The position numbers and the translations under genes were made by a program. This document shows, one piece after another, positions 23,349-33,091 of a DNA stretch of 64,000 nucleotides. This DNA is from Euphorbia lathyris (taxonomy: Eukaryota; Streptophyta; Magnoliopsida; Malpighiales; Euphorbiaceae). The stretch is taken from NCBI RefSeq assembly GCF_963576675.1, contig NC_088915.1, forward strand, positions 32,393,501 through 32,457,500, read 5' to 3'. Position 1 is the stretch's first letter, and each line of letters starts with the position of its first letter. Below the pieces are notes generated by a model. That model was not told the origin of the DNA, did not search any database, and was given only the letters and a program-made list of their open reading frames with translations.

Positions 23349-24480
23349 TTACAAGCTTTTGGGCATATTTTTGTAGTCCCTCTTTACCAGTTTATCTCAT
23401 AATGGTTATATTAAGTCATCAAGTAGCATGTAACTTAAGCCTCTTATTTGTTAGTTAATTTATGTTTCTGTGTTTTTCGTAATCTAACTGCTTTCAAATC
23501 TCTGTATCGGACCTGTAGCAGGATTGGTCCTCCTGCCTTTGAAAAATGAAGAACACTAACCAGAGCTATGAGAGGTCTCTTTCTTAATTCTAATGTCATG
23601 TCTGGTCTAGTATGGATTCTTTAATTTGTGTGCACCCAGAATTTAATATAGGCTTTTCAAAGAAAGAGAAACGGTAACAACGATAACTTTGTCCTAACCT
23701 TGATATGCAATTTATCAAAAAAAAAAAAAAAAAAAACAGAAAGTGTAACAACAAATCAATATTGAACATTATCGTGTTGATCCAAAAATACAATTACGAT
23801 TGGGATCAAATCAAAGCTTGAAGCTTTTTTCTATTTTTTCTTTTACCTCCCAAATGGACTGAAGGGTCCTTCATGCGGCTGGAAAGGCATACATGTACTT
23901 TTGGGACTATGCTATGAATGTTATTAGATGATTTTGGCCTAGCAAGAGTAATGAAAAACAACGGTGATAATGATGATTTAGCCGAACCAAGCGAAAGACC
24001 TTAACTTGCTGGTTCTTATGGATACATGGCTCTATGTACCTTTTATTCTAGTTACAATTTAATTAATTAGTTTAGCATTTGTTTGGGAGTTAAAAGTGAG
24101 CATTCAAGGATTCAAGGAGGTAATAGAAGGAAAAAAAGAAAAGCTGGAAATGAAGATTAAAGGTTAACCTGACAATATGACTTAGTTCGGACTGCTCTGC
24201 TAAGTGGCTTCTAAGACTTAGCAGAGCAATTGAATTTGTAGCTAGAAAACAATGAACTTTAAAGGATTTTATAACTTAAATAGATCAGTTGACTTTATAC
24301 TTAAATAGACGAGTTGAGCCATCTTTTTGGTTTATACTCTCATGGGCATCATCATCCCATATAAATTTTATCTTTCTCATTGTTTAAAGTTGGTGAGCTA
24401 CCACATCTCAATTCTTAATACTAAAACCATTTGGTAGAGCAAAATAACGTGTCATTAGCTACGATATGGTTTATGCCTTA
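23349..24480. other. Downstream spacer of the HAD gene
   Basis: Contains the HAD 3' untranslated region, an A-run near 23719, the kinase relic at 23918 and otherwise no gene that I can support. Confidence 0.4.
23918..24031 (+). pseudogene. Relic of a receptor-like kinase activation segment
   Basis: The frame reads LLDDFGLARVM, then a short acidic stretch, a TAA, and LAGSYGYMA. These are the DFG motif and the G-T/S-x-GYMAPE end of the activation loop of plant receptor-like kinases. The piece is about 110 bases, with a stop just upstream and one inside, and no flanking kinase sequence. It is a short fossil only. Confidence 0.55.
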
Positions 24481-24499
24481 AACAAAATGATGTTGAAAT

Positions 24500-24752
24500 T
24501 CAAGATGAAGAGCATAGTGTGACAGCAACACAAGCACACCGAAAATAGAAACCTATGCTAATAGAGTTCCAATAATAGCGAGAAAGTTAGGCTTTGTAAT
24601 TCTGTTCGAGAAGCCTCGTTTCTATCTATTGGAGACTCCTTGCTTCTAGTACTGGTTTATCAATAACTGCTCTATTCTTGACCCGGAATCCGGCATGAAG
24701 AAAGCAGGCAGCTTTCCCAGACCTATCTTCAAACAAATATAGTAGACAAAGC
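24500..24752. other. Possible organelle-derived (mitochondrial) DNA, left part
   Basis: The composition and phrases such as CCCGGAATCCGGCATGAAG look like plant mitochondrial intergenic DNA rather than the surrounding A/T-rich nuclear DNA. It continues beyond the LTR element at 27677. This is an impression without a database match. Confidence 0.3.
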
Positions 24753-25433
24753 TGATGCAGCGCGGAATCCACTTAGAGTTTTAAACCGTAAACTCACAAA
24801 GGCTAACAACTTATCTAGCTAAACTAGAAGGAGTGGATCCTAATTCATGGACTAAATCCATAGGAATAGTGAAATCCCCATTGTTGAAGGATAAAACCTT
24901 AACAAACTTCACAAGGAAAAAGATGATAAATTGTATTTCATAAAAGTTACCTATTACAATGAGAAAGAGATGAATTTATATCATCTCAAAAACCTAATTG
25001 CCAAATTACAAAAGGGTAAATTATCTAGCTAATTAAAATACAAATCTAAAGGGTAAAGTAGGGTTAATGGTAAAGGGGTGGCATGCTTGTAAATAAGGAG
25101 TGGTAGAGTTGTAAATAGGGAGTGGTCCCAAATATGGAGAACTTGGGGAGGAAGTATTCTTCAGCTGAAACACGTCCCGCGTGTCACGTACTACGCCCCG
25201 CGTATGAGGGGACACGCCCCGCGTGTGAGGAGGCACGCCCCGCGTACATGAGCTCCTGGAACTGGTTCTCTTTGAAGGTTCGATCCACGCCCCGCGTGCT
25301 GGACAACACGCCCCGTGTGGAATGCCTAAGAGACCCCTTTTCCCACGTGGTTTCCTCCCTTCTCTTGGCTCCGGATTCACGCCCCGCGTGTCCTCTCTCA
25401 CGCCCCGCGTCCAGGGACAAGATGTCCTCATCA
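24753..25433 (-). repeat. 3' LTR of the non-autonomous element
   Basis: 681 bases. Eight ACGCCCCGCGT-type words (25171-25410), two more than in the other LTR. TATA-like TATAAAT on the minus strand at 24980-24974. Confidence 0.9.
25171..25410. repeat. Array of ACGC-CCC-GCGT interrupted palindromes in the LTR
   Basis: Eight words (two with one change, e.g. ACGTCCCGCGT) at irregular 15-60 base spacing, arms ACGC/GCGT with a three-base centre. They lie in the U3 part, upstream of the TATA-like site. Confidence 0.8.
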
Positions 25434-25438
25434 TTCTC

Positions 25439-26983
25439 CTATTCTTCAAAAGAGTTGGCCCCCAACTCAACTATAGAATAAGAGTTGTTCTCGGTAGGTG
25501 TTAGCCACTCCATACATTGTCGGCCTCTCCTCCTCTGTATGAACTCTTCCCACACCTCAACTCGTGCATTGTCCCCGGTGCTCATTCCCCGTAATACTCG
25601 CCACAATCTCCGACCGACATCGAACGGAATATCTCGACGGAGTTGATCAACCCAATCCACCACAATGTCTTGGAAGCTTCTCCACACTTCCACGACACGT
25701 CGAACCGACCAACCCCGGTCCTCCTCAATCTCCACTTTACGAACATGGACGTTGGCCAAAACTTCATTCCACTCATAGCCGACCTCAAATGGAATATCCC
25801 GGCGGCACTTTTCAAACCACTCCATAGTGATTCCAAGGACACTTGTATCGACTCCTTCATTGCCTTGGATTAACAATCTCCCGACTCCTAGAGTTGCCGC
25901 TTTACTAACTTGGTCCCACTCAACACTCTCCGATTCATCGTCATCTTGGAGCCCACCTTCTTTGCTATCATAAGTTTCTTCAATTCGGCTCCACCCAATG
26001 TTCCCAAACTCACTCTCATGACGGAACCTACTCCCCTCATACTCATAGTTATCCACATTATAGTTCCGTTCAACGTCCTCCAATTCATCATCACAATGGA
26101 ATCTACCTTCGGCATCTTCATAAGGAGCCTCACGTTGATCCCACTCAACGTGTCGAAGCTCACCCTCATCATAGTAAACTCCACCTTCATCCTCTTCATA
26201 AACGACCCCATACCGGTCCCATTCAACGTTTCGACGCTCATCCTCCTCAATTCCCTTCTCTACCTCATCTTCCTCATGATCATAGGCGATTTCACTTCCC
26301 TCTTCGTTCCCAATCCGCCTCTTCCCACGACCTATCGTTTCCATTTGCTTCCCTCGATAGCTCAAGCCGACTATCCCACGTGCTAAGCCGCTTGACTCAA
26401 AGGACATACTGCCACCCAATATGGTAGAACCACCAACATCTCTCCCATCACCATAGTCATTAATCTCTACACATAGTGTGACTTCCTCATTTGCCTCAAA
26501 GAGATCAGCAAGCCCCAAGCCATTCTTCCCCTCCTCAAGAATAATACCCCCACCTACAAACAACCTCTCCTCCTCATCCACAAATGACTCTAAATCCTTC
26601 TCCACAAGTTCATTATCAATAATTTCACAAGAAGAATTTAAATCCATTTCATCCCCACAAACAACATCACCAACATCTTCCATAGCAATAGGAATATCCA
26701 AAACTTCAACATTAGAGATTGGAAGCTTAGGAGTTACCTTTACCACATTTGATGGAGAAAAGATTAGTGATGGATCTTTAGGAGGGACCTCCATGGTAGG
26801 TTGAGAAGGTTTTCGGTATTCTTGCTTGAGACTCTCTACGGATGTCGCCATCTCTCTCATTAGCCCGTTCATCACCCGAAAATCCTCTTTAAAACCCGCA
26901 TGATGCCTTCTCATGGTGGCGTTGAGTCTCTCCAACATTTTGGTGGTTTCTTCATATCTTGGAGATAAGTTTGGTTGAACCAT
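25439..26983 (-). CDS. Unfamiliar acidic, repeat-rich protein of the non-autonomous LTR element
   Basis: I do not recognise this protein. The chosen ATG at 26983 lies 36 bases after the primer site and gives 514 residues beginning MVQPNLSPRYEETTKMLERL; the frame is also open upstream into the LTR. The related element at 53172 starts in the same place with MVQ, and plant gypsy gag proteins often begin this way, so the first 60 residues may be a gag-like coiled coil. The middle is strongly acidic. From roughly residue 250 to 370 a unit of about 28-30 residues centred on VEWD and a Tyr/Glu-rich tail is repeated four or five times. Two related blocks of about 50 residues near the end share RRDIPF-(E/D)-VG. 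No zinc knuckle or enzyme motif is seen. The frame is intact in an element with near-identical LTRs, which argues that it is coding. Confidence 0.6.
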   Translation of the reverse strand: MVQPNLSPRYEETTKMLERLNATMRRHHAGFKEDFRVMNGLMREMATSVESLKQEYRKPSQPTMEVPPKDPSLIFSPSNVVKVTPKLPISNVEVLDIPIAMEDVGDVVCGDEMDLNSSCEIIDNELVEKDLESFVDEEERLFVGGGIILEEGKNGLGLADLFEANEEVTLCVEINDYGDGRDVGGSTILGGSMSFESSGLARGIVGLSYRGKQMETIGRGKRRIGNEEGSEIAYDHEEDEVEKGIEEDERRNVEWDRYGVVYEEDEGGVYYDEGELRHVEWDQREAPYEDAEGRFHCDDELEDVERNYNVDNYEYEGSRFRHESEFGNIGWSRIEETYDSKEGGLQDDDESESVEWDQVSKAATLGVGRLLIQGNEGVDTSVLGITMEWFEKCRRDIPFEVGYEWNEVLANVHVRKVEIEEDRGWSVRRVVEVWRSFQDIVVDWVDQLRRDIPFDVGRRLWRVLRGMSTGDNARVEVWEEFIQRRRGRQCMEWLTPTENNSYSIVELGANSFEE

Positions 26984-27018
26984 AGTCGAAAGAAGTCTCC
27001 GTTCAAGGAAAACGATCG

Positions 27019-27030
27019 GCTCTGATACCA
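27019..27030 (-). other. Primer-binding site (initiator Met-tRNA)
   Basis: TGGTATCAGAGC on the minus strand, two bases from the LTR at 27033. Confidence 0.88.
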
Positions 27031-27032
27031 AA

Positions 27033-27671
27033 TGATGCGGCGCGGAATCCACTGAGAGTTTTAAACCGTAAACTCACAAAGGCTAACAACTTATCTAGCT
27101 AAACTAGAAGGAGTTGATCCTAATTCATGGACTAAATCCATAGGAATAGTGAAATCCCCATTGTTGAAGGATAAAACCTTAACAAACTTCACAAGGAAGA
27201 AGATGATAAATTGTATTTCATAAAAGTTACCTATTACAATGAGAAAGAGATGAATTTATATCATCTCAAAAACCTAATTGCCAAATTACAAAAGGGTAAA
27301 TTATCTAGCTAATTAAAATACAAATCTAAAGGGTAAAGTAGGGTTAATGGTAAAGGGGTGGCATGCTTGTAAATAAGGAGTGGTAGAGTTGTAAATAGGG
27401 AGTGGTCCCAAATATGGAGAACTTGGGGAGGAAGTATTCTTCAGCTGAAACACGCCCCGCGTGTGAGGAGGCACGCCCCGCGTACATGAGCTCCTGGAAC
27501 TGGTTCTCTTTGAAGGTTCGATCCACGCCCCGCGTGCTGGACAACACGCCCCGCGTGGAATGCCTAAGAGACCCCTTTTCCCACGTGGTTTCCTCCCTTC
27601 TCTTGGCTCCGGATTCACGCCCCGCGTGTCCTCTCTCACGCCCCGCGTCCAGGGACAAGATGTCCTCATCA
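27033..27671 (-). repeat. 5' LTR of the non-autonomous element
   Basis: 639 bases, nearly identical to 24753-25433 apart from a 42-base length difference inside the palindrome array. Six ACGCCCCGCGT words at 27451-27648. Confidence 0.9.
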
Positions 27672-27676
27672 AAAGC

Positions 27677-28060
27677 TGGTGGCCGAAGCCCTTTATTGGG
27701 CAAAGCCAGACCTTATTTGAGTTTTAGTATGCTCGGAAGCTAGAGCAAGACTTATCTTGCTAATACATACAATACAGATTTTAAGAACAATGGTAATGGA
27801 ATGGGCAGGAAGGTAAAATAGTGCCGGTACTAGGACCCCCTCTCCAAAAGGAAAGTCAAGTTGGGTCAACGCTCTGAGAAGGGTTACTGGTAACCACGTA
27901 TTTAGTCCCCCTCCGTCGCTGGATCTAAACTCCTATTTGGCGAGTTGCTTCGTTAATAGATTAAAGTCAACTCGAAAACCCAGTTTTCCCTTGTATTATA
28001 TCATGCCCCTATGAGCGGGATCTTTAGTGGAAATACAAGCATAATTGCTTCCATTAATAA
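27677..28060. other. Possible organelle-derived (mitochondrial) DNA, right part
   Basis: Balanced base composition and phrases such as GCTCGGAAGCTAGAGCAAG and CCCCTATGAGCGGGATC resemble plant mitochondrial intergenic DNA. Together with 24500-24752 it would be one transferred piece into which the LTR element inserted. No gene is visible. Confidence 0.3.
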
Positions 28061-28775
28061 TCCAAATTAGAGAGTTGATTTACCATAACCCAAACAAATT
28101 GGCAAAATCTCCTTAAATTTCTCATTTTCCTTCTGTCTTGAGTCCTTGTTCTTCTGCAGTCTCACACCATCCTCCACCGCCCCCAAGAAGCTGACGGTGC
28201 TTCCGTTTTGTTTCGGCCTTTGGGGGAATACCTCTAGTCCAAGGCACTGCATTGCATTTCTTAATCTACCAGACTTTAAATTCTCTCTCTTCAAGTTGTA
28301 TTTGCAATAAATTGAGTTTAGAGTTTAGATTAAATTGAGTTTAGGGTTTAGGTTAAATTCTCCACTTCAAGTTTGTATTTGCAATAAATTGGAAGGGTAT
28401 TTCAATGAGGAACAAAGAAATAGGAGTGCAACTGTTTGCTCCCAAATTAACTATCAACTATTGGGAGCAAAGCAATAACCAACAGCTACAAGAAGTGAAA
28501 GAAACACCGACTATATCATCCAAATATAACTGCCTCTACTTTTTGGTTCTATGGTCCGTAATCTTACTACTTTATAGTAACACTTGAGAGCTCAAAAAAA
28601 TCACAGATGTTGTATTGCAATTGCATGCTCTTTCTGAGATGTAGTTGGTATTTTTATCACCATGATCAAGTCATTAACATATAATTATATGGCAATAAAA
28701 CTCTGGGATAACCCTTCACATTATCAGACTCTGGCTTCTATTATGTCAAAAGCAGAGGCCTTCCTTCATTGGATT
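28061..28775. other. Spacer downstream of UFD1
   Basis: Includes the UFD1 3' untranslated region and a short duplication (TTTGTATTTGCAATAAATTG near 28300 and 28373). No gene seen. Confidence 0.4.
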
Positions 28776-30660
28776 TCAGCCTTTCAATGAATAACTTTTT
28801 CCTGTGAATGCTTCAAATTTTGCTTCTTCCACCTTCTGAGTTTCCTCCTCACTGCTCTTCACTGGGACAACCTAGGACCAATAAAAACCAGTAGAACACA
28901 TGGCACATTCCAGATTTTGCCTAAAATTCAACCAGACAATTCTTGTATCTCTTGAAACAAAGCAAGACATACCTTGGGGGTTCCCTTTTGCGACTGCGAC
29001 TGGTTTGCATTTGAACCAAAGACCAGCTTTCCAGAGTGTGAACGAGATGCAGATGTAGATGGCTTGGAACTACAAACATTTTCCCCAGCCTCCTGTTGTT
29101 TCTGTTTCAGCCCTGGATCGGTACCTGATGTAGGTAGCTCAGTTGATAGTTTCCCATCCAACCGTCTTGCTACACCCGTAAATGGATTGAATTTGGGTAT
29201 CTTTTGAGCTACCTCCTCTACTGAAATAAGGAAATTAACCACTGTTTCTTTAAAGTATGTTTTAAAAAAAAATCAGAAATTTGACAACATTTGACGAAAA
29301 CTGAAAATATAACCTTCAAGCGCTCTCTTCTTTGACCTGAGATTTGGCTGTGGTTTTTCTGGTTCTTTGTAGTCAAGAGGTGGAGCAAAATCCACCTCAC
29401 AGTCTGTTTCAATAATACTGATTGCCGAGGATGGTTTCGTTTCAACTATATCAATGTAATACTTCTTATTGTTATAGGCAACCATTATCGTATCTCCAGT
29501 GGTTAAACAAGAATAGTTTCTCAGTGAAGTCTCTAAGCTGCATCCAAATATCATCAGAGTATATTAAAAAAAAGAACTCATGATCTTTGCAGCATCAGAA
29601 AGAAAATAAAACAAATAATAGTCCCACATTGCTTTGGGATTGGTGATATCTAAGAAATCTGAAGTATGGGGTTGTAGCTTCACATAAGATCCCTTTTCCA
29701 GGCTGACATTTTTCAATTGCACAATGTCTCCCTCTTGAAGAAGCATGTTTTCCATCATCTATAAGAATATAAGCAGACGACTAAGAAGTAGCATTTGCAT
29801 GATATACCAAATAAACATAGCTCAATTTGCACCCGTATTAAAAAAAAAACATATTGTATGTATCAAAGTATAAGCATACCCAATAAGGCAAGAATATTAG
29901 ACCCTCTTCTGCAATGAATTCGAGGACCCCACAGTGGGTAACTCTGCTAGCTGAAGAATTTCGGAGTTCAAAGAGCATAGGATATTCAATGTGCAAAGAA
30001 GCTGGAAGACAAACATTTCATCTCACAATTCACACTAACAATAGAAGGAATATACAAATAGAACCTTCTTAAGCGCTTAGAAATTTAAAGGGAAATCAAT
30101 TAAAGCAAAAAATGAGTACAATTAAATACTTACCAAGATGATCAAGAGCAGAGGGAGGCATTATAACTGAAAGCAACAAGAATAAAGTTAGTACATGGAC
30201 CAAAGCACAAGGATAAGATCAAAAGGAAGTAATTCATAACAAATGCTGAAGAAAAAGAAAACAAAAGGAGATTGTGAGCCGTAAAACATTAATTGAAGAA
30301 GAAGATATGCATACTTTTATCACCATTTTCCAGATGTGCCTGCAAACATTGAAATGAGTATGTATGAGCAAATATGAAGTATAACATTCATGAATTACAC
30401 AATATGTTGACTCAATCGTAAGAATTTACATGAAAAAGTAAATAATCAAGGAATACTTAGTACGCCAACTCAACCTCGAGGAAAAATGAAAGATCCTTAA
30501 ATTCCTGAACAATTTTGCAGACTAAATAAACTATAACCAAGACAAACCAACATATCCACTAATCCCAACTGAAAGAATACTAGAAAACAATTCTAGCTGC
30601 TCTTTATCAAACCTTATCGATGAAAGATACCGGGTAACAACGATAACTGTGTTCAAACAT
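28776..30660 (-). CDS. UFD1: Ubiquitin fusion degradation protein 1 (UFD1)
   Basis: Eight coding exons on the minus strand join in frame to 309 codons: 30660-30613, 30339-30315, 30166-30134, 30001-29880, 29758-29628, 29537-29314, 29220-28973, 28871-28776. The product begins [16 protein letters not shown] and has the UFD1 core ([74 protein letters not shown]). A Ser/Gln-rich tail follows with the FNPFTG motif and a terminal [16 protein letters not shown]1 binds NPL4 and the AAA ATPase CDC48/p97 and delivers ubiquitinated proteins to the proteasome. The start is the first in-frame ATG, in an exon whose first 24 bases are leader. A non-coding exon probably lies near 31172-31250. Second and third coding exons are only 25 and 33 bases. 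Intact. Confidence 0.93.
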
Positions 30661-31275
30661 CAATATGTCCGGAATCAGGCGAGCCTGCAATTTATCAAAC
30701 AAAAAATCATAAAGTGATTTCAGCCAGTTAGATGATAGAATTTTCACACTAAGCTAAAGAAGTTTGACCCAATGAAAAATAAAATTTCTCAAAGCTCAAA
30801 GCCGAATGAAGAGTTCCTTGATGAAAAAGCTCATACACACGCACACAAAAAAACAAAATAAAATAAAGAAAGCTTATGAGTCAATTCTTTCATGATCAAA
30901 GGTAATCAGCATTGAGACAGCATCCAAACTATGGAAACGGATCATCAACATACCATGTGCCTGCAGTCTTAGAAAGCTTCTACCCACTGAAAAACTGTCA
31001 AAATCTGAAGATAGAAAAAAAAATCCATGAAGTTCAAGAAACCCCAATTGAGATTACAATGGATAAAAGGAAGAATAAAGTGATTGACAGCATAATAAAG
31101 ATAAAGATGATGAAAAAACAAAAATCACAATGGCGGAGTTTGTAGACTGAAAAAGGTAAAAGAAAACCTACAAGGTGTATGATGGATTGGTGAAGATGGA
31201 TGCGAGAGGGAGCAAATGAGGGGTCGGTTAAGGACAAGTGGAACGTTTGATGGTGAGGGTGCGGTTTGTTACTTT

Positions 31276-31286
31276 GTTTATATAGG
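31276..31286 (-). promoter_or_regulatory. TATA box of the UFD1 gene
   Basis: Minus-strand CCTATATAAAC, about 30-40 bases before the likely leader exon and about 150 bases from the terminal repeat of the Mutator-like element. Confidence 0.55.
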
Positions 31287-31426
31287 TTAGGAGAGTCTAT
31301 ACCGTATGCTTAATATACACCAATTAATTATCCACAACGATTCAGACCGGACCCAGATATAAGAGATTAATCTTTGGCTGCTTTTTAATAAATATTTACA
31401 ATATTACACTTTTTCTAATTTTCCTA

Positions 31427-31435
31427 TTTCTTTTA
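31427..31435. repeat. 9-bp target duplication TTTCTTTTA, left copy
   Basis: Repeated exactly at 37045-37053, directly outside both terminal inverted repeats. Confidence 0.85.
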
Positions 31436-31560
31436 GGAATAATTACAAAACTAGCACCTTTTTGGGGGTTAATTTCATTTCTAACATACTTTCAAAATCT
31501 CACCAAAACTAACACATTTCATTAACTAATTTCCAACCTTACCCTCATCTCTAACCTTTT
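31436..31560. repeat. Left terminal inverted repeat of the MULE
   Basis: Complementary to 36927-37044 over about 120 bases with few differences (for example TAATTTCATTTCTAACATAC against TAGTTTTCATTTCTAACACAC). Confidence 0.9.
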
Positions 31561-31904
31561 AATAACGTTGTCTTCCCCCCATTTTTCTCTTTTCGTCCCG
31601 CGCGCTCTCTCTCTCTCTGTCTCTCTCTTTCTCTCTAAAGAACGGGATCAATTTACAGCTAACGATCAACAATCAATCCAACCCATAGTGTGTGCTTCAA
31701 GATTTTATACACAATCATGTAAGTTTTTCATGAATTTACAATATTTAAAGCTTCGTCATATTCATTGTTGATGTATCGGTTTGTTTCTTTGAAACCCAAT
31801 GTATATCGTTGTTGTCGTCTATTCATGCTATTACTGTTCGTGCGAAACCCTAAAATCAGTGACATCAATGTAAGAAGATGCATTTGATTTGGAACTTCAA
31901 TCTG

Positions 31905-31995
31905 CGATTTTCTCGACAGTGTCGATTATTGTCGATACTGTCGATATGAATGTCGATAATGTCGATATGAATGTTGATACAAGATTCATATCGAC
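31905..31995. repeat. TCGATA-word cluster, left inner side of the MULE
   Basis: GTCGATA and its complement recur about seven times within 90 bases (tgtcgataatgtcgatatg). More copies lie at 32690-32990. All fall inside the first intron of the mudrA-like gene. Confidence 0.65.
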
Positions 31996-32143
31996 ATACA
32001 GGACTGTGTGATTTTCCATTCTAAATCATAAAATTCAAACACAAAGCACATAAAACATAAAGATAATTTTTATATTATATATTAAAAAGAAAGAAAGAAA
32101 TACATAAAACATTAAAAAACGAAAAAACAAAAAAAAAACACAA

Positions 32144-32458
32144 TTATTGGTACTCAGGACCCATTAACACCTCAGCGTAGTCCTTCTTGGCCTTCGCCAA
32201 GTCCCGCTTGAGGCGCCTTACTGTCCTCCTGAGCCGCCTGTTTTGGGCCATGACTGACTCCAGAAGGTCAAAGGTCTCTTCTGCAGCCCAAGACATGGTT
32301 TGTGCCATGCCCCTCATGAACCTGACGATTTCGTCCGTGTCTCCATCACGGAAGGAGAGGACGAAAGAAGCCATGAGTTCTTCGAACTCAGGCATAGGAT
32401 GAGGTGGTGGTGGTGGTGGTGGTGGCGACTGTGGTGATCCCGGTGGTGATGCTGCCAT
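32144..32458 (-). CDS. Small unfamiliar protein encoded inside the MULE
   Basis: I do not recognise this 104-residue product. It starts with a Pro-rich stretch (eight prolines in a row near residue 13), has an acidic helix-like middle (EFEELMASFVLSFRDGDTDE), and ends with a basic, coiled-coil-like segment (RRLRRTVRRLKRDLAKAKKD). A TATA box (TATAAATA, minus strand, 32537-32530) lies about 72 bases before the ATG, and an A/T-rich tail follows the stop. It sits antisense within the leader intron of the mudrA-like gene, between two TCGATAT clusters. It could be a captured host exon or an accessory MULE protein; coding status is inferred from the open frame and promoter layout only. Confidence 0.45.
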   Translation of the reverse strand: MAASPPGSPQSPPPPPPPPHPMPEFEELMASFVLSFRDGDTDEIVRFMRGMAQTMSWAAEETFDLLESVMAQNRRLRRTVRRLKRDLAKAKKDYAEVLMGPEYQ

Positions 32459-32529
32459 TGTTTACAGATAAACTTGAGAACTGAAGAGTTTACTAGAATG
32501 AATAATAAAGTATGAACAGGTAATGAGTC

Positions 32530-32537
32530 TATTTATA
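32530..32537 (-). promoter_or_regulatory. TATA box of the small MULE gene
   Basis: CATCTATAAATAGACTC on the minus strand, upstream of the ATG at 32458. Confidence 0.5.
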
Positions 32538-32689
32538 GATGAAGGAATTGTAATATGCATGGGGAATCTCAACAGACTATAAAGTGATATTGGAATAAGA
32601 GTGACATTCGAAGAAGAGTGAAAGTCAAATTAATCATTACTTGCATTTAATCCTCACTAATAGAGTATTCCAGAAAAACGTCTATTCAT

Positions 32690-32990
32690 ATTCCGTCGAT
32701 ATATGTCGATATATAAGCTGTATCGACATTCATACCGACAATACTTTGCAGATACGTGTCGATAGGTGTCGAAATCTCTTTTGTATCGGCATATATCGAC
32801 GTATTTAATGCTTAGCCTGATAGTCAAAGTCATCATTACATGCATTTAAGGCACCGCTTAACAGATCATTCTAGAAAAACGGCTATTCATATTCCGTCGA
32901 TATACGTCGATATATGAGCCATATCGACGTATATGCGCCGATATGTGTCTTTACGCAAGTTGCATCGACATATATCGGCATATCTCATAG
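32690..32990. repeat. TCGATAT/ATATCGA-rich stretch in the MULE
   Basis: CGTCGATATA-type words recur in both orientations, including a duplicated block starting 'attcatattccgtcgatata' at 32684 and again near 32883. Confidence 0.65.
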
Positions 32991-33091
32991 TTTGAAGTGT
33001 GAATACCAATACTTATTTCGTTAACTTTCTTCGTTTAGTTACAATAATATACTAATATTATTTACTTATGTATTTATGGTAATGCAGAAAT

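Larger units (their letters stand above)
24753..27671 (-). mobile_element. Complete non-autonomous LTR retrotransposon with one unfamiliar ORF
   Basis: Two direct repeats, 24753-25433 and 27033-27671, begin TGATG and end CATCA and are flanked by the 5-bp duplication AAAGC (24748-24752 and 27672-27676). On the minus strand TGGTATCAGAGC (27030-27019) follows the upstream LTR by two bases, which sets the orientation. A purine-rich GAATAGGAGAA (25444-25434) abuts the other LTR as polypurine tract. The 1.6-kb interior holds a single long ORF and no protease, reverse transcriptase or integrase, so it must depend on a partner element. A related but truncated copy lies at 52270-53345, and a diverged LTR fragment at 15965. 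Confidence 0.9.

Noticed and set aside
25122..25481. Plus- and minus-strand ORFs rich in TPRV / TRGV across the LTRs
   Set aside because: They arise from the GC-rich palindrome words in several frames at once; no start or family supports coding.
25171..27648. The repeated words as a CRISPR-like array
   Set aside because: Words are only 11 bases with irregular spacing, in both LTRs of a plant retrotransposon; no cas genes and the wrong kind of organism.
28300..28400. Telomere-like TTTAGGG in 'gagtttagggtttagg'
   Set aside because: Only one or two units, within a short local duplication; not an interstitial telomere array.
30912..31145. A plus-strand ORF upstream of UFD1
   Set aside because: It lies in the leader intron of UFD1 on the opposite strand, is low-complexity Lys-rich, and has no family match.
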